A stretch of 64,000 nucleotides of DNA from Kribbella caucasensis. GTDB lineage: Bacteria > Actinomycetota > Actinomycetes > Propionibacteriales > Kribbellaceae. Location of the stretch: positions 33,083 to 97,082 of the forward strand of contig NZ_SNWQ01000028.1 of assembly GCF_004361855.1 (NCBI RefSeq). Direction: 5' to 3'. Below the pieces are notes generated by a model. That model ran no database searches and was not told where the DNA came from. It saw only the letters and a program-made list of their open reading frames with translations. Shown here piece by piece: positions 1-7,670 of this stretch. How positions within the stretch are numbered: position 1 is the stretch's first letter; every line of letters begins with the position of its first letter. The translations under genes were made by a program, and so were the position numbers.

Positions 1-1035
1 CGGCGGGCGGCGGTGACGGCACTGGGCGAACCGGCGTTCCGGGCCAAGCAGCTGTCGAATCACTACTTCTCCCGCCTGGTCGCCGACCCCGCGGAGATGA
101 CGGACCTGCCCGCCGCGACCCGGGACAAGCTGGTCGCCGAGCTGATGCCGCCGCTGCTGAACCGGGTTCGCGATCTGGAGTGCGACAACGGCCAGACCCG
201 CAAGACGCTGTGGAAGCTGCAGGACGGATCGCTGGTCGAGTCGGTGCTGATGCGGTATCCGGATCGCGTCACCATGTGCGTCTCGTCGCAGGCCGGCTGT
301 GGGATGGCGTGCCCGTTCTGCGCGACCGGCCAGGCCGGGCTGACGCGCAACATGACGACGGCGGAGATCGTCGAGCAGGTCGTCGACGGAGCGCGGGCGC
401 TGGCGCGGAACGAGATCGCCGGTGGGCCCGGCCGGGTCAGCAACATCGTCTTCATGGGGATGGGCGAGCCGATGGCGAACTACAAGGCCGTCATCGGCGC
501 GGTTCGCCGGTTCACCGACCCGTCGCCGGAGGGGCTGGGGATCTCGGCCCGCGGCGTGACCGTGTCGACCGTCGGCCTGGTGCCGCGGATCAACCAGCTC
601 GCCGATGAGGGGATCCCGGTCACGCTGGCGCTCTCGCTGCACGCGCCGGACGACGAGCTCCGCGACGAACTCGTGCCGATCAACAACCGCTGGAAGGTCG
701 ACGAGGTCCTCGACGCCGCCTGGGCGTACGCCGAGAAGACCAAGCGCCGGGTCTCGATCGAGTACGCGATGATCCGCGACATCAACGACCACGCCTGGCG
801 CGCCGATCTGCTCGCGGAGAAGCTGGCGGCTCGCGGCGACTGGGGCTGGGTGCACGTCAACCTGATCCCGCTGAACCCGACCCCCGGCTCCAAGTGGACC
901 GCCTCCGACCCGGCCGACGAACGCGAATTCGTCCGCCGTCTCCAGGCCGGCGGCATCCCCACCACCGTCCGCGACACCCGCGGCCAGGAGATCGACGGCG
1001 CCTGCGGTCAACTGGCCGCCGCCAACCGCGACTGA
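1..1035 (+). CDS. rlmN: 23S rRNA (adenine-2503-C2)-methyltransferase RlmN, 5' truncated
   Basis: Radical-SAM enzyme that methylates A2503 of 23S rRNA (and A37 of some tRNAs in the family). The frame is open to the window edge and reads RRAAVTALGEPAFRAKQL before the first possible GTG at 13, so the true start lies outside the window; the visible part is about 344 residues. Counting from the GTG at 13, the radical-SAM cluster motif CGMACPFC places C96, C100 and C103. The C-terminal IDGACGQ carries the cysteine that forms the methyl-carrier in RlmN. The internal motif FMGMGEP is also typical of the family. It ends 4 bases before the next small gene, so the two may be co-transcribed. Confidence 0.95.
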   Translation, partial: RRAAVTALGEPAFRAKQLSNHYFSRLVADPAEMTDLPAATRDKLVAELMPPLLNRVRDLECDNGQTRKTLWKLQDGSLVESVLMRYPDRVTMCVSSQAGCGMACPFCATGQAGLTRNMTTAEIVEQVVDGARALARNEIAGGPGRVSNIVFMGMGEPMANYKAVIGAVRRFTDPSPEGLGISARGVTVSTVGLVPRINQLADEGIPVTLALSLHAPDDELRDELVPINNRWKVDEVLDAAWAYAEKTKRRVSIEYAMIRDINDHAWRADLLAEKLAARGDWGWVHVNLIPLNPTPGSKWTASDPADEREFVRRLQAGGIPTTVRDTRGQEIDGACGQLAAANRD

Positions 1036-1039
1036 CTCG

Positions 1040-1312
1040 GTGCTCCGGCCGGAGGGGCTGCGGCAGCCGCCCAGGTTCAGCACGGTTCGGCTGCGCCAGG
1101 GGTACGACATCGAGCAGGTCGACGAGTTCGTCGGTCGGGTGATGGCGACTGTGAACGGCCAGCCGGTGCAGCGGCCGGTCACAGCGGACGAGATCCGCAC
1201 CGTCGCGTTCGGCTCAGTGTGGATGCGGCTGGGCTACGACGTCGCCCAGGTCGACATGTTCCTGGACCAGGCCGAGGCCTGGCTGCGGCTACGAGACGGC
1301 TTCCAGCGGTAG
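1040..1312 (+). CDS. Small DivIVA-like domain protein with two internal copies
   Basis: 90 residues starting at GTG, 4 bases after rlmN. It contains two copies of an F-x2-V-x3-x-G-Y-D-x2-QVD-x-F pattern, at residues 13-30 and 57-74, which resembles the N-terminal membrane-binding segment of DivIVA/Wag31 proteins (the FxxxxxGYDxxxVDxF signature). No long coiled coil follows, so it is a minimal tandem version rather than a full polar-growth scaffold. A role in cell-envelope organisation is inferred only from the motif. It runs 24 bases into the 3' end of the convergent XRE gene. Confidence 0.7.
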   Translation: MLRPEGLRQPPRFSTVRLRQGYDIEQVDEFVGRVMATVNGQPVQRPVTADEIRTVAFGSVWMRLGYDVAQVDMFLDQAEAWLRLRDGFQR

Positions 1313-1558
1313 GTCGTTGCCGCGCCAGGTGGCTGCCAACTCCTGAACCGGCATGTTGAGCGCCTCGCCGAGGCAGACGATCGTGCCGAATCCGGGGGAG
1401 GGCAGTCGTCCGGTCTCGATCTTGCGCAGGGTCTCTGGCGAGATACCGGCCGCGTGCGCGACTTCCGCGAGCTCGCGACCCGCCCGCGCGCGGCGCAGCA
1501 GGGCGCCGAGACGCCGGCCGGCTTCGACCTGCTCGGGCGTGAGCGGTTGACGGACCAT
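1289..1558 (-). CDS. XRE-family transcriptional regulator
   Basis: 89-residue one-domain DNA-binding protein. The segment LAEVAHAAGISPETLRKIETG (about residues 30-50) is a classic XRE/Cro helix-turn-helix. It is divergent from the methionine aminopeptidase gene at 1647, and the 88-base gap between them holds two near-identical dyads (1576-1589 and 1608-1621), so autoregulation and control of the neighbour are likely. There is no toxin domain in either partner, but the arrangement of a small XRE protein opposite an enzyme is that of a dedicated switch. Start chosen at ATG 1558. Confidence 0.85.
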   Translation of the reverse strand: MVRQPLTPEQVEAGRRLGALLRRARAGRELAEVAHAAGISPETLRKIETGRLPSPGFGTIVCLGEALNMPVQELAATWRGNDLPLEAVS

Positions 1559-1575
1559 GGGCTCAGGATACGGCT

Positions 1576-1621
1576 GGTATTTCTATACCGGCAAGCGCTA
1601 GGGTGTCGGTATAGAAATACC
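1576..1621. promoter_or_regulatory. Twin dyad operator between XRE gene and map
   Basis: GGTATTTCTATACC at 1576-1589 and its exact reverse complement GGTATAGAAATACC at 1608-1621. Each site is itself a near-palindrome with GGTAT and ATACC arms; the second extends to GTCGGTAT/ATACCGAC. The centres are 32 bases apart, about three helical turns, so two regulator dimers would sit on the same face of the DNA. The sites lie between the divergent starts at 1558 and 1647. Confidence 0.8.
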
Positions 1622-1646
1622 GACAGCCTAGCTACGTGAGGTACTC

Positions 1647-2420
1647 GTGATCGAACTCAAGACGCCTACGGAGATCCAGCGCATGCTCGTGGCCGGGCGT
1701 TTCGTCGCCGAGGTGCTCTCCGAGGTCGGCCAACTCGCCGACGTGGGCGTCAACCTCCTGGACCTGGAGCACCACGTGCGCGGCATGGTCAAACGGCGCG
1801 GGGCGGAGTCGTGCTACTGGGACTACGCGCCGTCCTTCGGCAGGGGCCCGTTCCGCAACGTCATCTGCCTCTCGGTCAACGACGCCGTCCTGCACGGATT
1901 GCCCCACGACTACACGCTGCGCGACGGGGATGTGCTCAGCGCGGACCTCGCGGTCAGCATCGACGGCTGGGTGGCCGACTCGGCGCGCACGGTCGTCGTC
2001 GGGACCGCTGCCGAGGAGGACCTGCGGATCATCCGCGCCACCGAGGAAGCGCTGGAGGCGGCGATCGAGGTGGCGCGTCCAGGCAACCGCCTGGGTGACA
2101 TCTCCGCGGCGATCTGGGCGGTGGCCCGCGACTACGGCTATCCGGTCAACAACGAATTCGGTGGCCACGGCATCGGCCGCACCATGCACGAGGGGCCCCA
2201 CGTTTCGAACACAGGCCGGGCAGGACGCGGCCCTACGCTCCGGCCAGGCCTGACCCTCGCGCTCGAACCTTGGTTCGCCCGTACGACCGACCGGATCGTC
2301 TACGACGCCGACGGCTGGACCATCCGGTCCGCGGACGGCTCGCGCACGGCCCACTCCGAGCACACGGTGGCCATCACCGAGGACGCCCCCATGGTCCTCA
2401 CCCGGCGCGAACCGGACTAG
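1647..2420 (+). CDS. map: Type I methionine aminopeptidase (M24 family)
   Basis: Removes the N-terminal methionine from nascent proteins. 257 residues, normal for a type I enzyme without N-terminal extension. The five metal ligands are visible: D100 (LSADLAV), D111 (VADSART), H174 (GGHGIGR), E207 (ALEPW) and E238 (HSEHT); H83 in NDAVLHGLP matches the substrate-side histidine. GTG start at 1647 with a GTGAGGT ribosome-binding stretch at 1636-1642. Actinobacteria often carry more than one MetAP. This copy sits behind a private XRE regulator and twin operators, so it is probably a conditionally expressed paralogue and not the housekeeping one (inference). Confidence 0.92.
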   Translation: MIELKTPTEIQRMLVAGRFVAEVLSEVGQLADVGVNLLDLEHHVRGMVKRRGAESCYWDYAPSFGRGPFRNVICLSVNDAVLHGLPHDYTLRDGDVLSADLAVSIDGWVADSARTVVVGTAAEEDLRIIRATEEALEAAIEVARPGNRLGDISAAIWAVARDYGYPVNNEFGGHGIGRTMHEGPHVSNTGRAGRGPTLRPGLTLALEPWFARTTDRIVYDADGWTIRSADGSRTAHSEHTVAITEDAPMVLTRREPD

Positions 2421-3514
2421 TGGCCGACCAGTTTGGCGGCTTCGGTGATGGTGTTGACCAGGTGGATGGAGGTGTCCATCGGGCGGTCGGTGGCTAGGTT
2501 CTGGAGGAGGGGCCAGACGGGGAGTTGGCGGGTCCAGTGGTCGATGCCGACCAGGATCATGGGGATCTGGGTGGCCCGGTCGCCGTAGTAGTTCGGTGTG
2601 ACCGCCTCGAAGATCTCCTGGACGGTGCCGGCCGCGCCAGGTAGGTAGATGATGCCGCCGCGCGCCCGCCGGAGCAGGACCTCTTCGCGCTGCGCGTTGG
2701 AGAAGTACTTCGCGATCGCCCCGGCGAACACGTTCGGCGGCTCGTGACCGTAGAACCAGGTCGGGATCGACACGCCACCGTCGCCCGGGAAGTCCCGGCG
2801 TACCCGCATCCCCGCCGCGGCCCAGTCGGCGATCGACGGGCGGAACGAGGGTACGGCCGCCAGGATGTTCAGCGCCGCGCCGACCGCGGATTCGTCGTAC
2901 GACGCGAGCGCGGAACCGAGGTTGGCCGCCTCCATCGCGCCAGGCCCGCCACCGGTCACCACGGTCAGGCCGGCCCCGGCCAGCGTCCGTCCGAGCTCGA
3001 CCGCCGCACGGTACGCCGCGTCGCCGCGCTTGATGCCGTGACCGCCCATCACGCCGATCCAGGGCCGCCCGTCGGGGAGTTCGGTGAGGGCGTCCGCGAT
3101 CGCGTGGTCGTGCAGTGCGGCCGCGAGGGTCCGACCGGTATCGCCCTTCTCGTCGTGCTGCCGGGACCACGCGTAGATCCGCGCGTCCGGGGTCGCGTCG
3201 TACCCGGACTCGAGCCCGGCGTACAGCTCGTCAGCGTCGTACAAAACACCGCGGTACGGGTCGAAAGGCAGCTCGGGGATCGCGGGGAAAACCAGCCCGC
3301 CGCCGTCCCGGATCCAGTCCTCGGCCCCGTGTTCCAGCACGCAGCCCAGGAACACGGACCCGTTCGGCGCCAGCTCCAGCAGCGCGGCGGTCCGACCGGT
3401 CAGGTCGACCGACTGGACCCGCCAGCCGGTCATCGAGGTCGCTCCGGCCGCCACGATCTGGTCGAAGTGCGCGAGGGACTCGATGTCCACATGCGGGATG
3501 CTCGGCAACGTCAC
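2417..3514 (-). CDS. LOG-family (Rossmann-like) protein with extra N-terminal domain
   Basis: 365 residues. The C-terminal 215 residues are a LOG/lysine-decarboxylase-like nucleotide fold: VMGGHG at 155-160, GGGPGAMEA at 188-196, and LPGAAGTVQE at 291-300 in place of the usual PGGxGTxxE. LOG enzymes release cytokinin-type bases from nucleoside monophosphates. The Gly-to-Ala change in the PGG motif and the 150-residue N-terminal extension, which I do not recognise, make the substrate uncertain. ATG start at 3514. It overlaps the end of map by 4 bases, tail to tail. Confidence 0.75.
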   Translation of the reverse strand: MTLPSIPHVDIESLAHFDQIVAAGATSMTGWRVQSVDLTGRTAALLELAPNGSVFLGCVLEHGAEDWIRDGGGLVFPAIPELPFDPYRGVLYDADELYAGLESGYDATPDARIYAWSRQHDEKGDTGRTLAAALHDHAIADALTELPDGRPWIGVMGGHGIKRGDAAYRAAVELGRTLAGAGLTVVTGGGPGAMEAANLGSALASYDESAVGAALNILAAVPSFRPSIADWAAAGMRVRRDFPGDGGVSIPTWFYGHEPPNVFAGAIAKYFSNAQREEVLLRRARGGIIYLPGAAGTVQEIFEAVTPNYYGDRATQIPMILVGIDHWTRQLPVWPLLQNLATDRPMDTSIHLVNTITEAAKLVGH

Positions 3515-3575
3515 GGGAGCACACTAATAGGGCCGCACTATCAACTGCCCGGCCGGATGAGGTAATGCTTAGGAC

Positions 3576-4865
3576 ATGACACATGCGGAGCTCTGGGAGC
3601 GTCACAAGGCCGTCCTGCCGGCGTGGTTGAGCCTGTACTACGAGGAGCCGATCGAGATCGTCAGCGGATCCGGCCGCCGGGTCACCGATGGCGAGGGCAA
3701 CGAGTACCTGGACTTCTTCGCCGGCATCCTGACCAACGCGATCGGGTACGACATCGCCGAGATCTCCGACGCGGTCCGCGAACAACTGGCCAGCGGTGTC
3801 GCGCACACCTCGACGGTGTACCTGATCCGCAAGCAGATCGAGCTGGCCGAGAAGATCGCGGAGCTGTCCGGCATCCCGGACGCCAAGGTGTTCTTTGCCA
3901 ACTCCGGCACCGAGGCGAACGAGACGGCCCTGCTGCTCGCCACCCAGAACCGCCGCTCCAACCAGGTGCTGGCGATGCGCAACTCCTACCACGGCCGCGC
4001 GTTCGGCACCGTGGCGATCACCGGCAACCGCGGCTGGTCCGCGAGCAGCCTCTCGCCGGTCAACGTGCAGTACGTGCAGGGCGCGTACCGCTACCGGAGT
4101 CCGTTCAAGGATCTGCCCGACGCGGAGTACATCAAGGTCTGCACCGACGACCTGCGCAACGTCATCGAGACCACCACGGCCGGCGATGTCGCCTGCCTGA
4201 TCCTGGAGCCGATCCAGGGCGTCGGTGGGTTCTCCTCACCGCCCGACGGCCTGTACGCCGCCTTCAAGGACGTGCTGGACGAGTTCGGGATCCTGCTCAT
4301 CTCCGACGAGGTGCAGACCGGTTGGGGCCGGACCGGTGAACACTTCTGGGGGATCCAGGCGCACGGCATCATCCCGGACGCGATGACGTTCGCCAAGGGA
4401 CTCGGCAACGGGTTCGCGATCGGCGGCGTGGTCGCGAAGGCGGGCCTGATGGACAGCCTGAGCGCCAACTCGCTGTCCACCTTCGGCGGCAACCCGATCT
4501 CCACCAGCGCGGCGAAGGCGACCATCGACTACCTGCTCGACCACGACCTGCAGGCGAACGCGGCCAAGCGCGGCGCCCAGCTGGCCGACGGGTTGCGCGG
4601 GATCTCCGAGGAGTTCCCCGAGCTCGGCGACGTCCGCGGCAAGGGCCTGATGCTGGCCGCCGAGATCGTCCAGCCGGACGACAACGGCCCCGACCCGAAG
4701 ACCACCGCCAAACTCCAGCAGGAGACCAAGAACCGCGGCCTCCTGCTCGGCAAGGGCGGCCTCTACGGCAACGTCCTCCGGATGGCCCCACCGATGACCC
4801 TGACCGAGGACGAGACCGCCGAGGCCCTGGAGATCATCCGAGACTCCTTCAACACGCTCCGCTAG
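3576..4865 (+). CDS. Class-III PLP-dependent aminotransferase
   Basis: 429 residues, typical of 4-aminobutyrate/acetylornithine/alanine-glyoxylate-2 type aminotransferases. Visible features are NSGTEANE at about 109-116, the pyridoxal-nitrogen aspartate D244 in LISDEVQTGWGRTG, and the Schiff-base lysine K274 in TFAKGLGNG. The substrate cannot be read from sequence; related actinobacterial proteins are labelled aspartate or GABA aminotransferase family. It is monocistronic: the upstream gene is divergent and a repeat array follows directly after the stop. Confidence 0.88.
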   Translation: MTHAELWERHKAVLPAWLSLYYEEPIEIVSGSGRRVTDGEGNEYLDFFAGILTNAIGYDIAEISDAVREQLASGVAHTSTVYLIRKQIELAEKIAELSGIPDAKVFFANSGTEANETALLLATQNRRSNQVLAMRNSYHGRAFGTVAITGNRGWSASSLSPVNVQYVQGAYRYRSPFKDLPDAEYIKVCTDDLRNVIETTTAGDVACLILEPIQGVGGFSSPPDGLYAAFKDVLDEFGILLISDEVQTGWGRTGEHFWGIQAHGIIPDAMTFAKGLGNGFAIGGVVAKAGLMDSLSANSLSTFGGNPISTSAAKATIDYLLDHDLQANAAKRGAQLADGLRGISEEFPELGDVRGKGLMLAAEIVQPDDNGPDPKTTAKLQQETKNRGLLLGKGGLYGNVLRMAPPMTLTEDETAEALEIIRDSFNTLR

Positions 4866-4866
4866 A

Positions 4867-4990
4867 CGCCGGTACGCCGGTACGCCGGGTAGGCCGGGTA
4901 CGCCGGTACGCCGGTACGCCGGGTAGGCCGGTACGCCGGGTAGGCCGGTACGCCGGTACGCCGGGGCCGCGGCGTACCGGCGTACCGGAG
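4867..4990. repeat. GGTACGCC tandem array ending in inverted copies
   Basis: Eleven head-to-tail 8-9 base units (GGTACGCC or GGGTAGGCC) run from about 4869 to 4965, then GGGGCCGC and two inverted units (GGCGTACC GGCGTACC GG). The direct and inverted units can pair into a long hairpin. The array fills the whole gap between two convergent genes, so it may serve as a bidirectional terminator or be a hot spot for slippage. Confidence 0.9.
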
Positions 4991-4991
4991 G

Positions 4992-5402
4992 TCAGGTGCA
5001 GGTTTTACACGGGAACCAGCCGAGTTCTTCGCGGAACTCGTTCTCCCAGAGGTCGCCGGCCTTGTAGGTGACCTTGGCCCAGACGTAGTTGCCGCGGCGG
5101 TCGTTCGGTTTCGGCATCCGGGGGACGTCGACGGTGATCCAGCGCTCGCCGACGCCGGGGATCCGGCCGCCGGTGCCGTACGCCCACCACTCGCCGTTGA
5201 CGTAGACGTCGATCCGCCAGGAGTCGGCCTGGGCTTCGCAGTGGGCGAGGATGCTGACCTTGCCGCTGCGGTTGCCCGTGCTGGAGCTCCAGCTCGCGTC
5301 GGCGTCCCAGCAGAAATCCTGGGCCGGCCGGGCCTGGGCCGCTGTGGTGCCGGTGGTGAGCAGGAGCACGGAGGCAGTCAGGGTACAGAGGATGCGTTTC
5401 AT
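4992..5402 (-). CDS. Small secreted protein of unknown function
   Basis: 136 residues beginning MKRILCTLTASVLLLTTG, a Sec signal peptide likely cut after AQA (about residue 24). The mature part has four cysteines (C31, C55, C132, C135, the last two as CKTC at the C-terminus) and is rich in Trp and Tyr, as in small disulfide-stabilised beta proteins. It starts 11 bases after the end of another small secreted protein at 5414-5839 and is probably co-expressed with it. I do not recognise the family. Confidence 0.75.
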   Translation of the reverse strand: MKRILCTLTASVLLLTTGTTAAQARPAQDFCWDADASWSSSTGNRSGKVSILAHCEAQADSWRIDVYVNGEWWAYGTGGRIPGVGERWITVDVPRMPKPNDRRGNYVWAKVTYKAGDLWENEFREELGWFPCKTCT

Positions 5403-5413
5403 CGCCGTCCTCC

Positions 5414-5839
5414 TCAGGCCGGAGAGCTGAGCGGGAAGCAGTCGCGCAGCCGCTGGGAGTCGAGGGGATCCGTGTCCGGCCCGTAGATCGTGGCCGAGGC
5501 GTCGACGCAGGCGGACTCCCGCGCGCTCGGCGGGGTCGACGGGATCGTGATCACGCGGTGGTAGGAGGAATCGGTCGTGGGGTCGGCGTCGAAGTAGTAG
5601 CTCTTGTGGGTCCTCCGGTTGTACACGGAGAGGATGTACTCCTTGGTGTACTTCCAGTTGCAGGTCATGTCGACGGTGACGGCCCACCAGCCGCCGGTCT
5701 GGTCGTGATCGAACTTCCAGGTGGCCACAGGTACCGCGCATTTCTTCGGCGGCACGGCAGTGGCCGTCATCGGCGCGGTGGTTGCCGTCAGCACCAGTCC
5801 GCCGGCCAACAGGGCCGCGGCGATCCGGGACGATCTCAT
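5414..5839 (-). CDS. Small secreted protein of unknown function
   Basis: 141 residues from the ATG at 5839, which follows a good GAGAGGTG ribosome-binding site; a longer frame to 5887 exists but lacks one. MRSSRIAAALLAGGLVLTATT is a Sec signal peptide. The mature region has four cysteines and an aromatic-rich core (WKFDHDQTGGWW, CNWKY). It resembles its downstream neighbour in size, Trp content and cysteine number, so the two may be distant paralogues or partners. Function unknown. Confidence 0.75.
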   Translation of the reverse strand: MRSSRIAAALLAGGLVLTATTAPMTATAVPPKKCAVPVATWKFDHDQTGGWWAVTVDMTCNWKYTKEYILSVYNRRTHKSYYFDADPTTDSSYHRVITIPSTPPSARESACVDASATIYGPDTDPLDSQRLRDCFPLSSPA

Positions 5840-5919
5840 GGATGCACCTCTCACTCGACAGATCACGGAGCGCAAGCGTACAGACACAGATCGTAGTCAT
5901 TGCCGAGGGCAAACGAAAG

Positions 5920-5944
5920 GGCCCCGAGCAAGATGCTCGGGGCC
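5920..5944 (-). terminator. Rho-independent terminator of the glu operon
   Basis: 11-bp perfect stem GGCCCCGAGCA / TGCTCGGGGCC with a 3-base loop. Read on the minus strand, it lies just after the gluD stop (5964) and is followed by CTTTCGTTT. Confidence 0.88.
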
Positions 5945-5963
5945 ACTTCCGGTGTCCGGTGGG

Positions 5964-6869
5964 TCAGGCGGTTCCGCCGCTGCGCGGGTCCGCGGCGGCT
6001 GCGGCGATGGCGACGGCGGCCTGGTCGATCTGGTCCGGGGGCAGCGGAGGAGCGGCCGTGTGGCCCCGGCGGCGGGTCCGGGCTTCGACTCTCTGCGCGA
6101 TCACACCGACGAAGTAGTTGACGATGACGAAGATCGCGCCGACGACGATCAGGGCCGGCAGCAGGTTCACCTTGAAGTTGCCGATCTGCTCCGCCTTCCG
6201 GAGCAGTTCCTCGTAGGTGATGATGTAGCCGAGCGCGGTGTCCTTCAGGACGACGACCAACTGGCCGACGATCGCGGGCAGCATCGCGGTGATGGCCTGC
6301 GGCAACAACACCAGCCGCATCGTCTTGCCGGTGGTGAGACCGATCGCCATCGCCGCCTCGCTCTGCCCCTTCGGCAGCGAGTGCACACCCGAGCGCACCA
6401 GTTCGGCCACGACCGAGCCGTTGTACAGGGTCAGGCCGGTGACGACGGCGGCCAGGGCCAGCCGGTCCGGCGGGAACAGGTCGTAGTTGGCGTACAGCGC
6501 GTAGGTGAACAGCATCATCAGCAGCACCGGTACGGAGCGGAAGAACTCCACGACCACACCGCAGGGCAGCCGGATCCAGGGCTGCGCGGAGAGCCGGCCG
6601 ACGCCGAGCAGGGTCCCGATGGTGAGCGCCAGCACCATCGCGATCGCGGCCGCGGTCAGGGTGCCGATCAGGCCGGGGATCAGGTACTCGGTCCAGATCT
6701 CGCCGGTCAGGAACGGCTTCCACTTGGCCGCCGTCAGCTGGCCCTTCTCGTCCAGCTTGCCGATCACGAACCACAGGGCCAGCGCCACCGCGACGATACT
6801 GGCCACGCCGACCAGTCGGTACGTCCGCTTGGCCCGCGGGCCGGGGGCGTCGAACAGAACGCTGCTCAT
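5964..6869 (-). CDS. gluD: Glutamate-type ABC transporter permease GluD
   Basis: 301 residues, an integral-membrane subunit of a polar amino acid uptake system (HisMQ/GluCD family). Several hydrophobic segments are present (for example residues about 20-36, 70-90 and 110-130). The EAA-loop region SEAAMAIGLTTGKTMRLVLLP contacts the ATPase. The C-terminal tail of about 45 residues is Arg/Ala/Pro-rich and longer than in the partner permease. Its start overlaps the gluC stop by 4 bases, indicating translational coupling. A terminator follows at 5920-5944. Confidence 0.92.
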   Translation of the reverse strand: MSSVLFDAPGPRAKRTYRLVGVASIVAVALALWFVIGKLDEKGQLTAAKWKPFLTGEIWTEYLIPGLIGTLTAAAIAMVLALTIGTLLGVGRLSAQPWIRLPCGVVVEFFRSVPVLLMMLFTYALYANYDLFPPDRLALAAVVTGLTLYNGSVVAELVRSGVHSLPKGQSEAAMAIGLTTGKTMRLVLLPQAITAMLPAIVGQLVVVLKDTALGYIITYEELLRKAEQIGNFKVNLLPALIVVGAIFVIVNYFVGVIAQRVEARTRRRGHTAAPPLPPDQIDQAAVAIAAAAADPRSGGTA

Positions 6870-7555
6870 CGCTTCACCGCCAGGCGCTTGGACATCGAGG
6901 TGAACAGGATGCCGACCGGCAGGGTGAGGATGACGAAGCCGATGGCGAAGATGCCGAACACCACGAAGATCACGTCCGGCCGGTTCTCCATCATCACCTT
7001 CATCACCGCCGACGCCTCGGTCACACCGATGACGGAGGCAACGGTCGAGTTCTTGGTCAGCGCGATCAGCACGTTGCCGAGCGGCGCGATGGCGCCCCGG
7101 AACGCCTGCGGCAGCACGACGTACCGCAGTGTCTTCAGGAACGGCAGGCCGATCGCGCGGGCGGCTTCGGCCTGGCCGAGCGGCACGGTGTTCACGCCGC
7201 TGCGGATCGCCTCGGCGACGAACGCCGCGTGGTACACCGACAGGCCGAGCACGGCCAGCCGGAAGTTGTTGTCAGTGATGAAGGTGTTGGAGTCCTTGTT
7301 CGCCAGGGAGACACCGAGCTGCAGGAACAGGCCGAGGTTGCAGAACACGATCACCAGCGTGAGCGGGGTGTTCCGGACGATGTTCACGTACAGGGTGCCG
7401 ATCACCTGCAGCACCCGGATCGGTGACACCCGCATCACCGCGACGACGGTGCCGATCAGCAGCGCGAACAGCGCCGAGACGACGGTCAGGTAGATCGTCG
7501 TCTTGAAGGCTCCGAGACCGTCGTACTCGGAGAAGAACTCGGAGATCACGTCCAT
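6866..7555 (-). CDS. gluC: Glutamate-type ABC transporter permease GluC
   Basis: 229 residues from ATG 7555 (MDVISEFFSEYDGLG); the frame stays open farther upstream, but that part overlaps the intercistronic hairpin and is not family-like. It has five predicted membrane segments and the EAA loop AEAARAIGLPFLKTLRYVVLP. It pairs with GluD to form the membrane channel. Upstream gluB ends at 7671, and the 115-base gap holds a strong stem-loop that may lower permease expression relative to the binding protein. Confidence 0.92.
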   Translation of the reverse strand: MDVISEFFSEYDGLGAFKTTIYLTVVSALFALLIGTVVAVMRVSPIRVLQVIGTLYVNIVRNTPLTLVIVFCNLGLFLQLGVSLANKDSNTFITDNNFRLAVLGLSVYHAAFVAEAIRSGVNTVPLGQAEAARAIGLPFLKTLRYVVLPQAFRGAIAPLGNVLIALTKNSTVASVIGVTEASAVMKVMMENRPDVIFVVFGIFAIGFVILTLPVGILFTSMSKRLAVKR

Positions 7556-7625
7556 GTTTCTCCTGCAGGGGAACGACCGGGGTGGTGGGGCGGGGAAGGT
7601 ATCGAGGAGGTGGAGACCCAAGCGC

Positions 7626-7657
7626 GTGGGGAGGGACCGGCCCCGGTCCCTCCCCAC
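7626..7657 (-). promoter_or_regulatory. Intercistronic stem-loop between gluB and gluC
   Basis: Perfect 15-bp stem GTGGGGAGGGACCGG / CCGGTCCCTCCCCAC with a 2-base loop and no following T-run. It lies after the gluB stop and before gluC. Such hairpins in ABC-uptake operons commonly protect the binding-protein transcript or attenuate read-through into the permeases. Confidence 0.8.
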
Positions 7658-7670
7658 GGAGGCTGTCAGG

